DNA of 39,739 bases from Bacteroidia bacterium Ga0077558 (GTDB lineage Bacteria > Bacteroidota > Bacteroidia > Chitinophagales > Chitinophagaceae), in assembly GCA_001464625.1 (NCBI GenBank), contig LNFJ01000053.1, forward strand, positions 1 to 39,739, in the 5' to 3' direction. The translations under genes and the position numbers were made by a program. Shown piece after piece: positions 1 to 9,045 of this stretch (position 1 is the stretch's first letter; every line of letters begins with the position of its first letter). The notes below the pieces were generated by a model that searched no databases, was not told where the DNA came from, and was given only the letters and a program-made list of their open reading frames with translations.

Positions 1-486
1 ATCATCAGCGAAGAGGCCAAGCTCCAGGCAATGTTCAATTATTGGAGCAATAATAAAAACATACAGTTTATTTTTTGGTTTGATGATACGCTACGCCAGG
101 TTGAGTCATTCTTTGCGTCGAAAACCAGTGAGCCAATTCAGCTGCTTACTGCAAGAGAGTCATCTTCGTATCTGCTAACAGGAAAAATCGCAGTTTTCGC
201 AGAACATTATCCCATACATAGCAAGGAAGAAGCTTTGTATAAAAAATTAAATCTTGAACAGGTAGAAGTCTTTTCATCCTTAAAAGAGCCACTGTTTCAA
301 AAATTTGGAGGTGATAAGATCATCCAGCTAATGCAGCAACTCGGTATGAAAGAAGATGAAATAATTGAACACAAAATGATCAGCAATGCCATCCGGAAGG
401 CGCAAGATAAAATTGAAAAAAAGTTGCTGATGGAGCAAACAGCCCACTCCCAGGAAGACTGGTTGATTAAGAATTTACCGGAGTAA
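1..486 (+). CDS. SecA-like protein, C-terminal part (5' end outside window)
   Basis: The frame is open from base 1, so the gene begins upstream; the ATG at 31 is probably internal. The last 75 residues resemble the stretch of SecA that follows the second nucleotide-binding domain: a SSLKEPLFQKFGGDKI segment, then LGMKEDEIIEH, then MISNAIRKAQDKIE (SecA has LGM.xGE.IEH and KAI..AQ.KVE). True SecA continues with a long helical scaffold and a C-terminal domain, whereas this protein stops about 20 residues after the match. The preceding part (LLTARESSSYLLTGKIAVFAEHYP) does not show normal SecA helicase motifs. It may be a SecA-derived paralogue or a degenerate relative rather than the essential translocase. 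The fold relation is seen in sequence; the function is unknown. Confidence 0.55.
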   Translation: MISEEAKLQAMFNYWSNNKNIQFIFWFDDTLRQVESFFASKTSEPIQLLTARESSSYLLTGKIAVFAEHYPIHSKEEALYKKLNLEQVEVFSSLKEPLFQKFGGDKIIQLMQQLGMKEDEIIEHKMISNAIRKAQDKIEKKLLMEQTAHSQEDWLIKNLPE

Positions 487-554
487 AACATTTACCAGTA
501 AAGGCTTTTAGCTTATAATCAAACAATCGTTTGCATCTGTTTTTATTAATTTAA

Positions 555-587
555 TTTGGTTGCTAAGAGATGTCTGTGCTATATTTG
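555..587 (+). promoter_or_regulatory. Promoter of the met operon (TTTG / TATATTTG)
   Basis: TTTG at 555-558 and TATATTTG at 580-587, with a 21-nt spacer, match the Bacteroidota sigma-A promoter pattern. Transcription would start near 592, just before the riboswitch at 605. Confidence 0.7.
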
Positions 588-604
588 CACCAGTTCTTTA
601 TATC

Positions 605-720
605 ACTTATCAAGAAAGGCAGAGGGTAATGGCCCGATGAAGCCTTGACAACCTACTTCTCATTTTATTGAGAGGAAAGGTGCCAATTCCAACCTGACAG
701 TAATGTCGGGACAGATAAGT
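605..720 (+). promoter_or_regulatory. SAM-I (S-box) riboswitch aptamer
   Basis: Closing stem P1 is ACTTATC (605-611) with GATAAGT (714-720). The conserved core is present: AAGA after P1, AGGG..GGCCCGATGAAGCC, GACAACC, then GGTGCCAATTCC and a terminal hairpin before GACAGATAAG. It senses S-adenosylmethionine. The 3' strand of P1 can instead pair with 766-777, inside the downstream terminator, so binding of SAM should favour termination. It lies ahead of metY-metX-hom, as expected for a methionine-biosynthesis switch. Confidence 0.95.
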
Positions 721-758
721 CAGATTCACAGCTTCTATAATATCTTCTAAAAATATTC

Positions 759-790
759 AAAGCTCATCTGATTTATCGGGTGAGCTTTTT
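759..790 (+). terminator. Riboswitch-controlled intrinsic terminator
   Basis: Stem AAAGCTCATC (759-768) pairs with GGTGAGCTTT (779-788), with a 10-nt loop and a following T-run. The competing antiterminator is GATAAGTCAGAT (714-725) with ATCTGATTTATC (766-777): 12 bp with one G-U pair. It uses the P1 3' strand and destroys the terminator, which makes a standard OFF switch at high SAM. Confidence 0.88.
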
Positions 791-1019
791 TGTTTTCTAC
801 CTGTTTCGGTAGTTATTCATAAAGTTTCCCGATAGAATTTCTACTCCCCTTTATTTGATAAGTAATTCAGTAACATTTGACTCGATTCAAAATATTATTG
901 ATAGATGTAAAAGACGAACAGCCATTTGTAAAAATCAATTCATTAACATTTAATTAAAAAGAAAGAGACAAATAAATTTGGAAGGCAGGTGGAAAGTCCA
1001 CTAATTTTATGGAGTAATT

Positions 1020-1100
1020 ATGATAAGCAGAACAACACATACAAATTTTCAGCCAGCTCTAACGAGTTGTTGTATCTGTTGCTTAAGTTGTATGCCGTAA
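1020..1100 (+). CDS. Cysteine-rich leader peptide (26 aa) ahead of metY
   Basis: ATG at 1020 is preceded by GGAG at 1011-1014; the stop TAA is at 1098. The peptide ends in TSCCICCLSCMP: five cysteines (residues 17, 18, 20, 21, 24) in eight positions. The frame lies between the riboswitch terminator and metY, and a hairpin plus T-run follows the stop codon. This is the layout of a translation-coupled attenuator, in which ribosomes stalled on Cys codons would change downstream RNA folding. Cysteine-rich leader peptides are known as cysteine-responsive attenuators in mycobacteria; the role here is inferred. The 230 nt between the riboswitch terminator and this frame show no other gene. Confidence 0.65.
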   Translation: MISRTTHTNFQPALTSCCICCLSCMP

Positions 1101-1120
1101 GGTATATACTCCACTCCCGA

Positions 1121-1145
1121 TGGGCAACTTGCCCACTTCCTTTTT
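1121..1145 (+). terminator. Possible attenuator hairpin after the leader peptide
   Basis: TGGGC (1121-1125) pairs with GCCCA (1131-1135) around a 5-nt loop, followed by CTTCCTTTTT. It begins 20 nt after the leader stop codon. GGGCAA (1122-1127) could instead pair with TTGCCC at 1149-1154. In addition TGGAGTA (1010-1016), which overlaps the leader ribosome-binding region, is complementary to TACTCCA (1107-1113). The stem is short, so strength is uncertain. Confidence 0.4.
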
Positions 1146-1173
1146 AGCTTGCCCCATTAATTCAATTTTGTAA

Positions 1174-2516
<1,343 letters not shown>

Positions 2517-2517
<1 letters not shown>

Positions 2518-3575
2518 TGACAAGTACATTCAACTATAACAAAGCGTTTGTGTTAGAGTCAGGTGAAACCTTACCGGGTTTTCACCTGGCTTATACCACC
2601 CACGGTAAATTAAATGCTGCCAAGGATAATGTTGTTTGGATATTTCATGCCCTGACTGCAAATAGCAACCCGGTAGAATGGTGGCCTGGTCTGGTAGGTG
2701 AAGGAAAATATTTTGATCCTGCAAAGCATTTTATTATTTGTGTAAACAAACCGGGAAGTCCTTATGGAAGTATGTCTCCCATAACTAAAAACCCGGAAAC
2801 TGGTAAAAACTGGAATGACAGCTTTCCTGTTTTTACGATCCGTGATATAATAAGAACCTATCAGTTCCTGAAACAAGAATTAGGCATTACAAAAATATTC
2901 ACTGGTCTGGGTGGAAGCACCGGTGGCATGCAATTATTAGAATGGGCTATTGAAGAACCAGAATTATTTCAACATATCGTTCCTATTGCTACCAATGCTG
3001 TTTTATCACCTTGGGGAATTGCCTTTAATGCATCGCAACGATTAGCGATTGAAGCAGATAGCAGTTGGAAAGAAGAACATCCGGATGCCGGACAGAAAGG
3101 ATTAGCCGCTGCCCGTTCTATTGCATTACTTTCTTACAGGCATTATACAGGGTATGGCATTACACAACGAAGAGATAAAGCATTTGTTCCACTTTGCGAT
3201 ACTGCCAATTATGCTGCAGATAATTATCAACGCTACCAGGGGTTAAAATTGACGAAACGTTTTAATGCCATTTGTTATTATCGTCTTACACAAACTATGG
3301 ATAGTCATGATGTAGGACGAAACAGGAATAGTGTTGAATCTGCATTGAAAACGATCAAAGCAAGAACATTGGTCATTGGTATTACCTCCGATTTGCTATA
3401 TCCGATTTTAGAACAAGAATACTTACAACAAACTATACCATGCGCAGAATTATTAACCATTTCCAGCGATTTTGGTCATGATGGCTTTCTGCTGGAGTAT
3501 GATAAAATAGAAACTGCACTCAAAATATTTATAGACGAGAAAAAATCATATCATTTAAAAATTGTAAACGACTAA
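2517..3575 (+). CDS. metX: Homoserine O-acetyltransferase
   Basis: This alpha/beta-hydrolase-fold enzyme transfers acetyl from acetyl-CoA to homoserine, making the substrate of MetY. At 352 aa it is normal for MetX. The nucleophile is S134 in GLGGSTGGMQ (most MetX proteins have GGSMGG, so the Met-to-Thr change beside the nucleophile is a small variation). The other triad members are D292 (SDLLYP) and H321 (FGHDGF). An early FHALTANSNP segment corresponds to the oxyanion-hole region. The start overlaps the metY stop by one base, so translation is probably coupled. A succinyltransferase role cannot be excluded by sequence alone, but pairing with MetY favours acetyl. Confidence 0.95.
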
Positions 3576-3576
3576 T

Positions 3577-4833
3577 ATGGAAACACATAAACAACTAACC
3601 ATTGGTCTATTTGGATTTGGGGTCGTGGGTGAAGGCCTATACAAAGCATTAAAACAAACACCTTCATTGAAAGCGACAATTAAAAAAGTTTGCATTAAAA
3701 ATTATGGTAAAAAAAGAAATGCACCTGCCTCTCTTTTTACAACCGATAAAGATGAATTACTCAACGACCATGATATTAATGTAATAGTAGAAGTAATTGA
3801 CGATGCAGATGCAGCTTTTGAAATAGTAACCTATGCATTAAAAAATGGTAAAGATGTAGTAAGTGCCAGTAAAAAAATGATAGCTGAACATTTACCAGCA
3901 CTGTTGAAACTACAACAACAAACGGGCCGTTCATTTCTTTATGAATCTGCCGCTTGTGCTTCTATCCCCGTTATAAGAAACCTGGAAGAATATTATGACA
4001 ATGATCTGCTACATTCCATTAAGGCGATCGTAAATGGTTCTACCAATTTCATTCTGACAAAAATATTCGAAGAAGGATTGGATTTTAAACAAGCATTGTT
4101 GCAGGCACAAGCGGCTGGCTTTGCTGAAAGCAATCCCAAATTGGATGTAGAAGGTTTTGATGCGGTGAATAAATGGACCTTCTTACTAACACATGCTTAT
4201 GGAATTGTGGAAGCACCGCAAAATATTCTCTTCAATGGTATTCAAAATATACATGCGGCTGATGCAGTGGTTGCGAATGCAAGAAAGCAGACCATTAAAT
4301 TAGTAGCGCAGGCTCAAAAATTAAAGAATGGTAAAGTAGCCGCCTTTGTTTTGCCACAATTCGTTAGCAACGACGATCATCTTGCTTTTGTAAAAAATGA
4401 ATACAATGGCGTAGTGATAGAAAGTGGATTTGCTGATAAACAATTTTTCTATGGTAAAGGTGCCGGTAGTTTCCCTACTGCTTCTGCTGTATTGAGTGAT
4501 ATTTCTGCGCTGCGTTATCAATATAAATATGAATATAAGAAATTGTATCACCACACTCCGCATGAACTGAGCAACGAAATTTTCCTCCGGGTGTATGTAA
4601 GTTTTGATGATCTAAATCTTGTTCCAAAAGAACGTTTTGAATGGATCGAAGAATGGCATGCGCAGGAAGAAAGAAAGTATCTGGTAGGTGTAATTGCTTT
4701 TTCAGAATTGCTCAACAACAATTGGTGGAAAGAAAATAATACATCCTTAATACTCGCTTCAGATCCGGTAATTGAAGAAACAACTACCCGGGCATTAAAA
4801 AAGAAGAGCCTGGAGTTAGCAGGTCTTTTATAA
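3577..4833 (+). CDS. hom: Homoserine dehydrogenase
   Basis: Reduces aspartate semialdehyde to homoserine, feeding MetX directly upstream. The 418-aa protein has an N-terminal NAD(P)-binding motif, GLFGFGVVGEGLY; the conserved VVSASKKMIAEH lysine strand; the VNGSTNFILTK signature; and DVEGFDAVNKWTFL, which contains the catalytic Asp and Lys. The last about 90 residues (FLRVYVSFDD onward) sit where an ACT domain is expected but match it weakly, so feedback by threonine may be altered. It begins one base after metX ends and is followed by a terminator, closing the three-gene operon. Confidence 0.93.
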   Translation: METHKQLTIGLFGFGVVGEGLYKALKQTPSLKATIKKVCIKNYGKKRNAPASLFTTDKDELLNDHDINVIVEVIDDADAAFEIVTYALKNGKDVVSASKKMIAEHLPALLKLQQQTGRSFLYESAACASIPVIRNLEEYYDNDLLHSIKAIVNGSTNFILTKIFEEGLDFKQALLQAQAAGFAESNPKLDVEGFDAVNKWTFLLTHAYGIVEAPQNILFNGIQNIHAADAVVANARKQTIKLVAQAQKLKNGKVAAFVLPQFVSNDDHLAFVKNEYNGVVIESGFADKQFFYGKGAGSFPTASAVLSDISALRYQYKYEYKKLYHHTPHELSNEIFLRVYVSFDDLNLVPKERFEWIEEWHAQEERKYLVGVIAFSELLNNNWWKENNTSLILASDPVIEETTTRALKKKSLELAGLL

Positions 4834-4857
4834 ATTTTGTTGTTATTGTTTTTTTAG

Positions 4858-4884
4858 AGGGCTTACTTTGGTTAGCCCTTTTTT
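4858..4884 (+). terminator. Terminator of metY-metX-hom
   Basis: AGGGCT (4858-4863) pairs with AGCCCT (4874-4879) and is followed by a run of six T. It lies 25 nt after the hom stop codon. Confidence 0.85.
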
Positions 4885-4930
4885 ATTTCATTAATTGCGT
4901 TTGGTATAACTTTACCCAACAAAGAATATC

Positions 4931-5899
4931 ATGCGGGAATTATCAGTTGTTATAACAGTGATGAACGAGGAGGAAAATATCCGGCCCTTACTGGAGGCAG
5001 TTCGTTCTGCCCTGTCCGCCATAGACTATGAAATTGTACTGGTGGATGATGGTTCTACTGATAAAACAAGGCAACAAATTCTTGAACACAGTGATGAGAG
5101 AACAACATTGGTGGAACTGCGCAAAAATTATGGACAGAGTACGGCAATGACAGCGGGTATTGATTATTCCCGTGGAAAGTATGTTGCATTATTGGATGGT
5201 GATTTACAAAATGACCCCACAGATATTCCGGCGATGCTGGAATTATTAAAGAAAGAAGATTGGGATGTAGTAGCAGGAAATAGAAAAAACAGAAAAGATG
5301 GTTTTATTCTTCGAAAAATTCCTAGCAAAATAGCCAACTCACTTATTCGCCGCATGACAGGAGTTTATATTAAAGACTACGGATGTACGTTAAAGGTTTT
5401 TAAAAGAGAAATTGCAGAAGAGCTTGGATTATATGGAGAGTTGCATCGCTTTATTCCTGTGTTGGCTAAATTACAAGGAGCCAGAATTACCCAGGTACAT
5501 GTAAAACATCATGCCCGCATACATGGCAAAAGTAAATACGGACTCAACAGAACTTTTAAAGTAATGAGTGATTTGGTGCTGATGGTGTTTATGCGAAAGT
5601 ATATGCAAAAGCCAATGCACTTATTTGGCCCGATCGGTTTTGTAAGTTTGGGACTTGGTATTCTTATCAATATTTATTTACTGATATTAAAATTGATGGG
5701 AAATGATATCGGCGGCAAACCTTTGCTGATATTGGGTCTTATTCTACTACTTGGTGGAATACAATTTATAACTATTGGAATTGTAGCGGATATAAACACA
5801 AGAACTTATTTTGAATCGCAGAATAAGAAAACCTATAATGTGAGAAAAGTATTTCATGCTAAAAAAGAAATTGACCACACAGCAGAGGTGATTCCCTAA
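4931..5899 (+). CDS. Family 2 glycosyltransferase, GtrB/DPM1-like, membrane anchored
   Basis: Likely transfers a sugar from a nucleotide donor to a polyprenyl phosphate at the inner membrane face. The N-terminal GT-A domain shows VVITVMNEEENI, VLVDDGSTDKT and LLDGDLQNDP (the DxD metal/nucleotide site), followed by DYGCTLKVFKRE and HARIHGKSKYG, all typical of the polyprenyl-phosphate glycosyltransferase group. Two C-terminal hydrophobic segments (about residues 232-255 and 264-288) anchor it. The 322-aa length is usual. It is convergent with the epimerase, sharing four bases at the 3' ends. The donor sugar cannot be read from sequence. Confidence 0.87.
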   Translation: MRELSVVITVMNEEENIRPLLEAVRSALSAIDYEIVLVDDGSTDKTRQQILEHSDERTTLVELRKNYGQSTAMTAGIDYSRGKYVALLDGDLQNDPTDIPAMLELLKKEDWDVVAGNRKNRKDGFILRKIPSKIANSLIRRMTGVYIKDYGCTLKVFKREIAEELGLYGELHRFIPVLAKLQGARITQVHVKHHARIHGKSKYGLNRTFKVMSDLVLMVFMRKYMQKPMHLFGPIGFVSLGLGILINIYLLILKLMGNDIGGKPLLILGLILLLGGIQFITIGIVADINTRTYFESQNKKTYNVRKVFHAKKEIDHTAEVIP

Positions 5900-6873
5900 G
5901 CATTGTTCAATATGCTTTTATTTTCCAGGAACCAATCGTAGAATTTTTGCAAGCCATCTTTCAACTCTGTTGAAGGACGATAATTAAGTAATCGCTTTGC
6001 TTTTGAAATATCAGCAAATGTTTTTCGAACATCGCCGGTTTGTTCAGGCAGTTGTTCAATGATGGCCTTTTTATCTGTTACTTCTTCAATCGCTGCAATC
6101 AGTTCGTTTAATGAAACAGAATAGTTGTTGCCCAGGTTGATAATTTCGTAGTTTGTTTCTTTATAATCAATAGCAGCAATAATTCCCTTCACTATATCAT
6201 CCACAAATGTATAATCCCGGCTGGTGTTTCCATCGCCGTACATTGTAATAGGCTCTCCGGCAAAAATGGCTTTTATAAATTTATGAATGGCGAGATCGGG
6301 TCGCTGTGATGGCCCGTACACTGTAAAAAACCGCAGCGCTATAAAACGGATACCGTGTACTTTACTGTAAACATGCCCCAGCATTTCACCAGCTTGTTTT
6401 GTGCTGGCATAAGGACTAATGGGCATCAGTTGTTCATCTTCCTTCCAGGGAAAATGGTCATTTACTCCATACACACTGCTGCTGGAAGCAAAAACAAAAT
6501 GTTGAATATTTTTTTGCTGTGCAAAGTCGAGCAGGTTTTGGGTACCAACCACATTCACTTGCTGATAGGCCATTGGATTTAATATACTCGGCCTCACTCC
6601 TGCTTTCGCAGCTATATGAATAATGGCATCGACAGGTTCAATAATGTGCTCAGCAAGTTTCGCTGGGGAAGTAGTGGATATATCGAGTTCTAAAAAATGA
6701 AAATTCGGATTGGCTTTAAAGCCACGAATATTTAATTGCTTTATTTCTACTGAATAGAACGTATCAAAATTATCAATGCAGGTAATTTTTATACCTGTGT
6801 TGAGTTGTAATAAAGTTCTTATAAGATTGCTGCCGATAAAACCAGCTCCACCCGTTACGACATAATGCTTCAT
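5896..6873 (-). CDS. NAD-dependent sugar-nucleotide epimerase (extended SDR)
   Basis: The 325-aa protein starts at MKHYVVTGGAGFIGSN, which places the NAD-binding GxxGxxG at residues 8-14. The catalytic set is SSSSVYG plus PYASTKQAGE (YxxxK). The substrate side shows RFFTVYGPSQRPDLAIHKF and YGDGNTSRDYTFVDDIV, typical of UDP-glucuronate/UDP-glucose 4-epimerase relatives. An in-frame upstream extension of 38 residues reaches 6987, but it has no family similarity and would put the Rossmann fold too far from the N-terminus, so the start at 6873 is chosen. It probably supplies an activated sugar for surface polysaccharide, in line with the neighbouring glycosyltransferase. Confidence 0.9.
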   Translation of the reverse strand: MKHYVVTGGAGFIGSNLIRTLLQLNTGIKITCIDNFDTFYSVEIKQLNIRGFKANPNFHFLELDISTTSPAKLAEHIIEPVDAIIHIAAKAGVRPSILNPMAYQQVNVVGTQNLLDFAQQKNIQHFVFASSSSVYGVNDHFPWKEDEQLMPISPYASTKQAGEMLGHVYSKVHGIRFIALRFFTVYGPSQRPDLAIHKFIKAIFAGEPITMYGDGNTSRDYTFVDDIVKGIIAAIDYKETNYEIINLGNNYSVSLNELIAAIEEVTDKKAIIEQLPEQTGDVRKTFADISKAKRLLNYRPSTELKDGLQKFYDWFLENKSILNNA

Positions 6874-7433
6874 ATTATAATCATCGCAAGATAGCAAGAA
6901 TTGTTGTCTCAATTTTTGCTCCCCAGGCAACCCCAGCCTGTAAAAAAAATGGTAATTTAATAATGGATTCAGAATCATAAAGAACAATTATATTCTTCTC
7001 CTTTACCGCCAGAAATTTTATTCATCTCTATACGATTTAACTAACTGAGATTCTTCCTATACATTCATTGAGAAAGTAAACGACGATCATCTAATAATTA
7101 ACATTTTTATAAATAAAGGATGACTTATTCTACGTCAATCTATGGAAGAGCATTCTGATATGAATCGGGGTTCTATTTTCTATATCAATTTGAATGCTAA
7201 ATTAATTCCAAAAATACCAGCTAAGCGGTGGGCACAACGGAGTTTATCCCCCACCCATTGTATATCTCTCCTCTCCTGCATCAGATTATATGAGTGGAAT
7301 AATTATAACTGTTGATCGTGGCTGGGAGATAATTACAGTAATCTTTACAAGTTAAACCTGTTTACCTTGGTCCATTTTTTATAAATAACGGTGCAAAAAA
7401 TGAAAAAAACCGTGTAAATAGGAGATTACCCGC
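6874..7433. other. Non-coding gap between epimerase and tRNA-Pro
   Basis: About 560 bases with no gene I can support. The AT-rich sequence must contain the epimerase promoter. An open frame of 57 codons at 7142-7315 has unremarkable composition and no recognisable start context. No repeats or strong hairpins were seen. Confidence 0.5.
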
Positions 7434-7441
7434 TATATTTG
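7434..7441 (+). promoter_or_regulatory. -7 element of the tRNA-Pro promoter
   Basis: TATATTTG matches TAnnTTTG exactly and sits 16 nt before the mature tRNA 5' end. No clear -33 TTTG is visible at the usual distance. Confidence 0.6.
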
Positions 7442-7457
7442 CACTCCCAAAAGTGTT

Positions 7458-7531
7458 CGGGAAGTAGCGCAGGCCGGTAGCGCACCTGGTTTGGGACCAG
7501 GGGGTCGCAGGTTCGAATCCTGTCTTCCCGA
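7458..7531 (+). tRNA. tRNA-Pro (anticodon TGG)
   Basis: Acceptor stem CGGGAAG (7458-7464) pairs with CTTCCCG (7524-7530), with discriminator A at 7531. The anticodon stem CCTGG/CCAGG encloses the loop TTTGGGA with TGG at 7492-7494. The T arm contains GGTTCGAATCC. CCA is not encoded. Confidence 0.97.
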
Positions 7532-7533
7532 CT

Positions 7534-7565
7534 AAAAGCTGTAAGTCATTGACTTGCAGCTTTTG
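7534..7565 (+). terminator. Terminator after tRNA-Pro, possibly bidirectional
   Basis: AAAAGCTG followed by TAAGTCA pairs with TGACTTG followed by CAGCTTTT: a stem of about 15 bp with one G-T pair, then TTTTGTCTTTT. The same hairpin can end the minus-strand lipoprotein gene, which stops at 7598. Confidence 0.85.
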
Positions 7566-7597
7566 TCTTTTAATGAAATAGCGAAATTTTACTCTTT

Positions 7598-8245
7598 TTA
7601 AAACCCTTTATAAACACCTGTAGGAGCAACAGTTTGCTTTGTGAGAATTTTCTCAGCCACCATTTTCTGTATAACATTGTTGGATAACCATGTCGCCTCG
7701 TTTTGTTTCTTTAAAGAAGCTAATGGTTTTACTTGCAATACACTTTGTTGTTCAAGAGAGAGTAAGTCAAACATAATACATTCCCAAATTGCCGTACTGC
7801 CGTTTTTATTTTCTGGAACTGTTTTCAAACTCCGATAATCCCAGATATGGTTGTAGTAAAAACTAGCTGGATACTTTGTTCGGACACCTTTTTTTAAAGA
7901 AATGGCTAATGAAGGGTCTACTTTGGCGAGAGTAAGTACAGCATCAATCCCTTTTTCGCAAAGTGCAAAATAGGCAGCTTCCTGTGTAAAACGGCTCATT
8001 TCATATACACTAAACCCATTGCTGTAAGAAACTGCATCATATCCATATGATTTAAGTTCTTGTACAGTGGCTTTTTCTATTGCTGCTTGCAATGAATCAT
8101 TATTACCAGGTACAATCGCCACTACAAGTATTTTCTTATGTTGATATGGCAAAGGATATTGTGCCTTCCAAATTGTTTCTACTCGTGGTGTAACGCAACT
8201 TTGTAACAACGAAAATAAAAATATTGATAATACAAGCTTAGGCAT
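7598..8245 (-). CDS. Lipoprotein of unknown function, FNR-type box upstream
   Basis: The 215-aa protein has a short hydrophobic signal and the lipobox-like LLQSC with the lipidated Cys near residue 17, so it should be a membrane-anchored lipoprotein. The body (KKILVVAIVPGNN, then ATVQELKSYGYDAVSY and GIDAVLTLAKVD) has the alternating strand/helix look of small DUF4136-like or penicillin-binding-protein-activator-like lipoproteins, but I cannot assign a family. It follows the TauE-like gene in the same direction after an 86-bp gap that carries its own TGAT-N4-ATCA palindrome. This suggests independent, low-oxygen-linked expression together with the cbb3 genes. Confidence 0.7.
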   Translation of the reverse strand: MPKLVLSIFLFSLLQSCVTPRVETIWKAQYPLPYQHKKILVVAIVPGNNDSLQAAIEKATVQELKSYGYDAVSYSNGFSVYEMSRFTQEAAYFALCEKGIDAVLTLAKVDPSLAISLKKGVRTKYPASFYYNHIWDYRSLKTVPENKNGSTAIWECIMFDLLSLEQQSVLQVKPLASLKKQNEATWLSNNVIQKMVAEKILTKQTVAPTGVYKGF

Positions 8246-8262
8246 AGTTTAGTTATTCAATT

Positions 8263-8327
8263 GCAAAATAGAAGAAACCATGCAAGCAGGCCATGAGACC
8301 CGTTACTCGTAGAAATGATTATTATCA
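8263..8327 (-). promoter_or_regulatory. FNR/FixK-like operator and promoter for the 7598-8245 lipoprotein
   Basis: Palindrome TGAT-TATT-ATCA at 8316-8327 (centre 8321.5). On the minus strand TATTTTGC begins at 8270, exactly 51.5 bp from the centre; it matches TAnnTTTG only if one N is deleted. The predicted start near 8258 leaves a leader of about 13 nt. The same spacing is found at 14674, 17183, 25192 and 32303. Confidence 0.6.
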
Positions 8328-8331
8328 GATA

Positions 8332-9045
8332 CTAGGGGTGACAAATAAGTTGATCAACTGGCGACTGTTGTAATTCAGGACTTATAAAAGGAATTCCCAG
8401 ATTCATTCCTCGTAACACCAGTAATATACCCATAGCTGAAATAAATACCGGCACCAGCTTTTGCAGGGAGATTCCCCAACCAGGCTTTATCATTTGCCCG
8501 GCGTAGCCTGCTAACATCATAGCAGGTAATGTACCTGCACCAAACATAGCCATAAAACCTACACTTTGAAATATTTCTGTAAATGAAAGTGTAGCTGCAA
8601 GAGCAATATAAATCATACCGCAGGGTAGCAAGCCATTGGCCATTCCCATCAATAAAAAGCCAGAAGGCCGGATTGCAGATTTTAATAAAGTTGATATCTG
8701 ACGTTGAACAAAAAAATAAAATCGGTTAAGAAATTTTAAATGAATTGTTCTATGCCGTAGAAAATACAGAACTGAAAGCCCAATTATAAATGCTCCCATT
8801 ATAATTGAAAAGTATTGCTGATAACCGGCAATGTAAATTCTTCTTCCTGCCAAACCGAATAATAAACCAATACCTGAATAGGTAATAATTCTACCGAACT
8901 GGTATAACAACAGAGAAAGAATTTTTTTTGTTTTTGATAAATGATGAATCGGCAAGGCCAGGCTTAATGGGCCACACATGCCTATACAATGAAGGCTGCC
9001 TGCAGCACCCAATACAAATCCGGATATTAGTACAGGCAAGAGCAT
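8332..9045 (-). CDS. TauE/SafE-like (DsbD_2/UreH-type) membrane protein of the cbb3 cluster
   Basis: The 237-aa protein has about six hydrophobic segments. Near the N-terminus, GAAGSLHCIGMCGPLSLAL places HCxxxC in the first membrane segment, a hallmark of the sulfite-exporter-like/DsbD_2 proteins regularly found beside ccoGH. GLLPCGMIYIALAATL in the second half is the repeat of that motif. The cysteines and methionines suggest metal (copper) or thiol chemistry serving oxidase assembly, which is inferred from context. Its ATG overlaps the ccoH stop by one base, making it the last gene of the ccoS-ccoNO-Q-P-G-H unit. Confidence 0.82.
   Translation of the reverse strand: MLLPVLISGFVLGAAGSLHCIGMCGPLSLALPIHHLSKTKKILSLLLYQFGRIITYSGIGLLFGLAGRRIYIAGYQQYFSIIMGAFIIGLSVLYFLRHRTIHLKFLNRFYFFVQRQISTLLKSAIRPSGFLLMGMANGLLPCGMIYIALAATLSFTEIFQSVGFMAMFGAGTLPAMMLAGYAGQMIKPGWGISLQKLVPVFISAMGILLVLRGMNLGIPFISPELQQSPVDQLICHP

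Noticed and set aside
791-1009. Second promoter between the riboswitch terminator and the leader peptide
   Set aside because: Partial matches such as TATTATTG at 893 lack a TTTG at the right spacing, so I cannot support one.
6874-6987. 38-residue N-terminal extension of the epimerase
   Set aside because: Extended SDR enzymes begin with the Rossmann motif within the first ten residues; the extension has no family similarity.
7142-7315. 57-codon open frame in the gap before tRNA-Pro
   Set aside because: No recognisable protein features, no supporting start context, and length expected by chance in AT-rich DNA.
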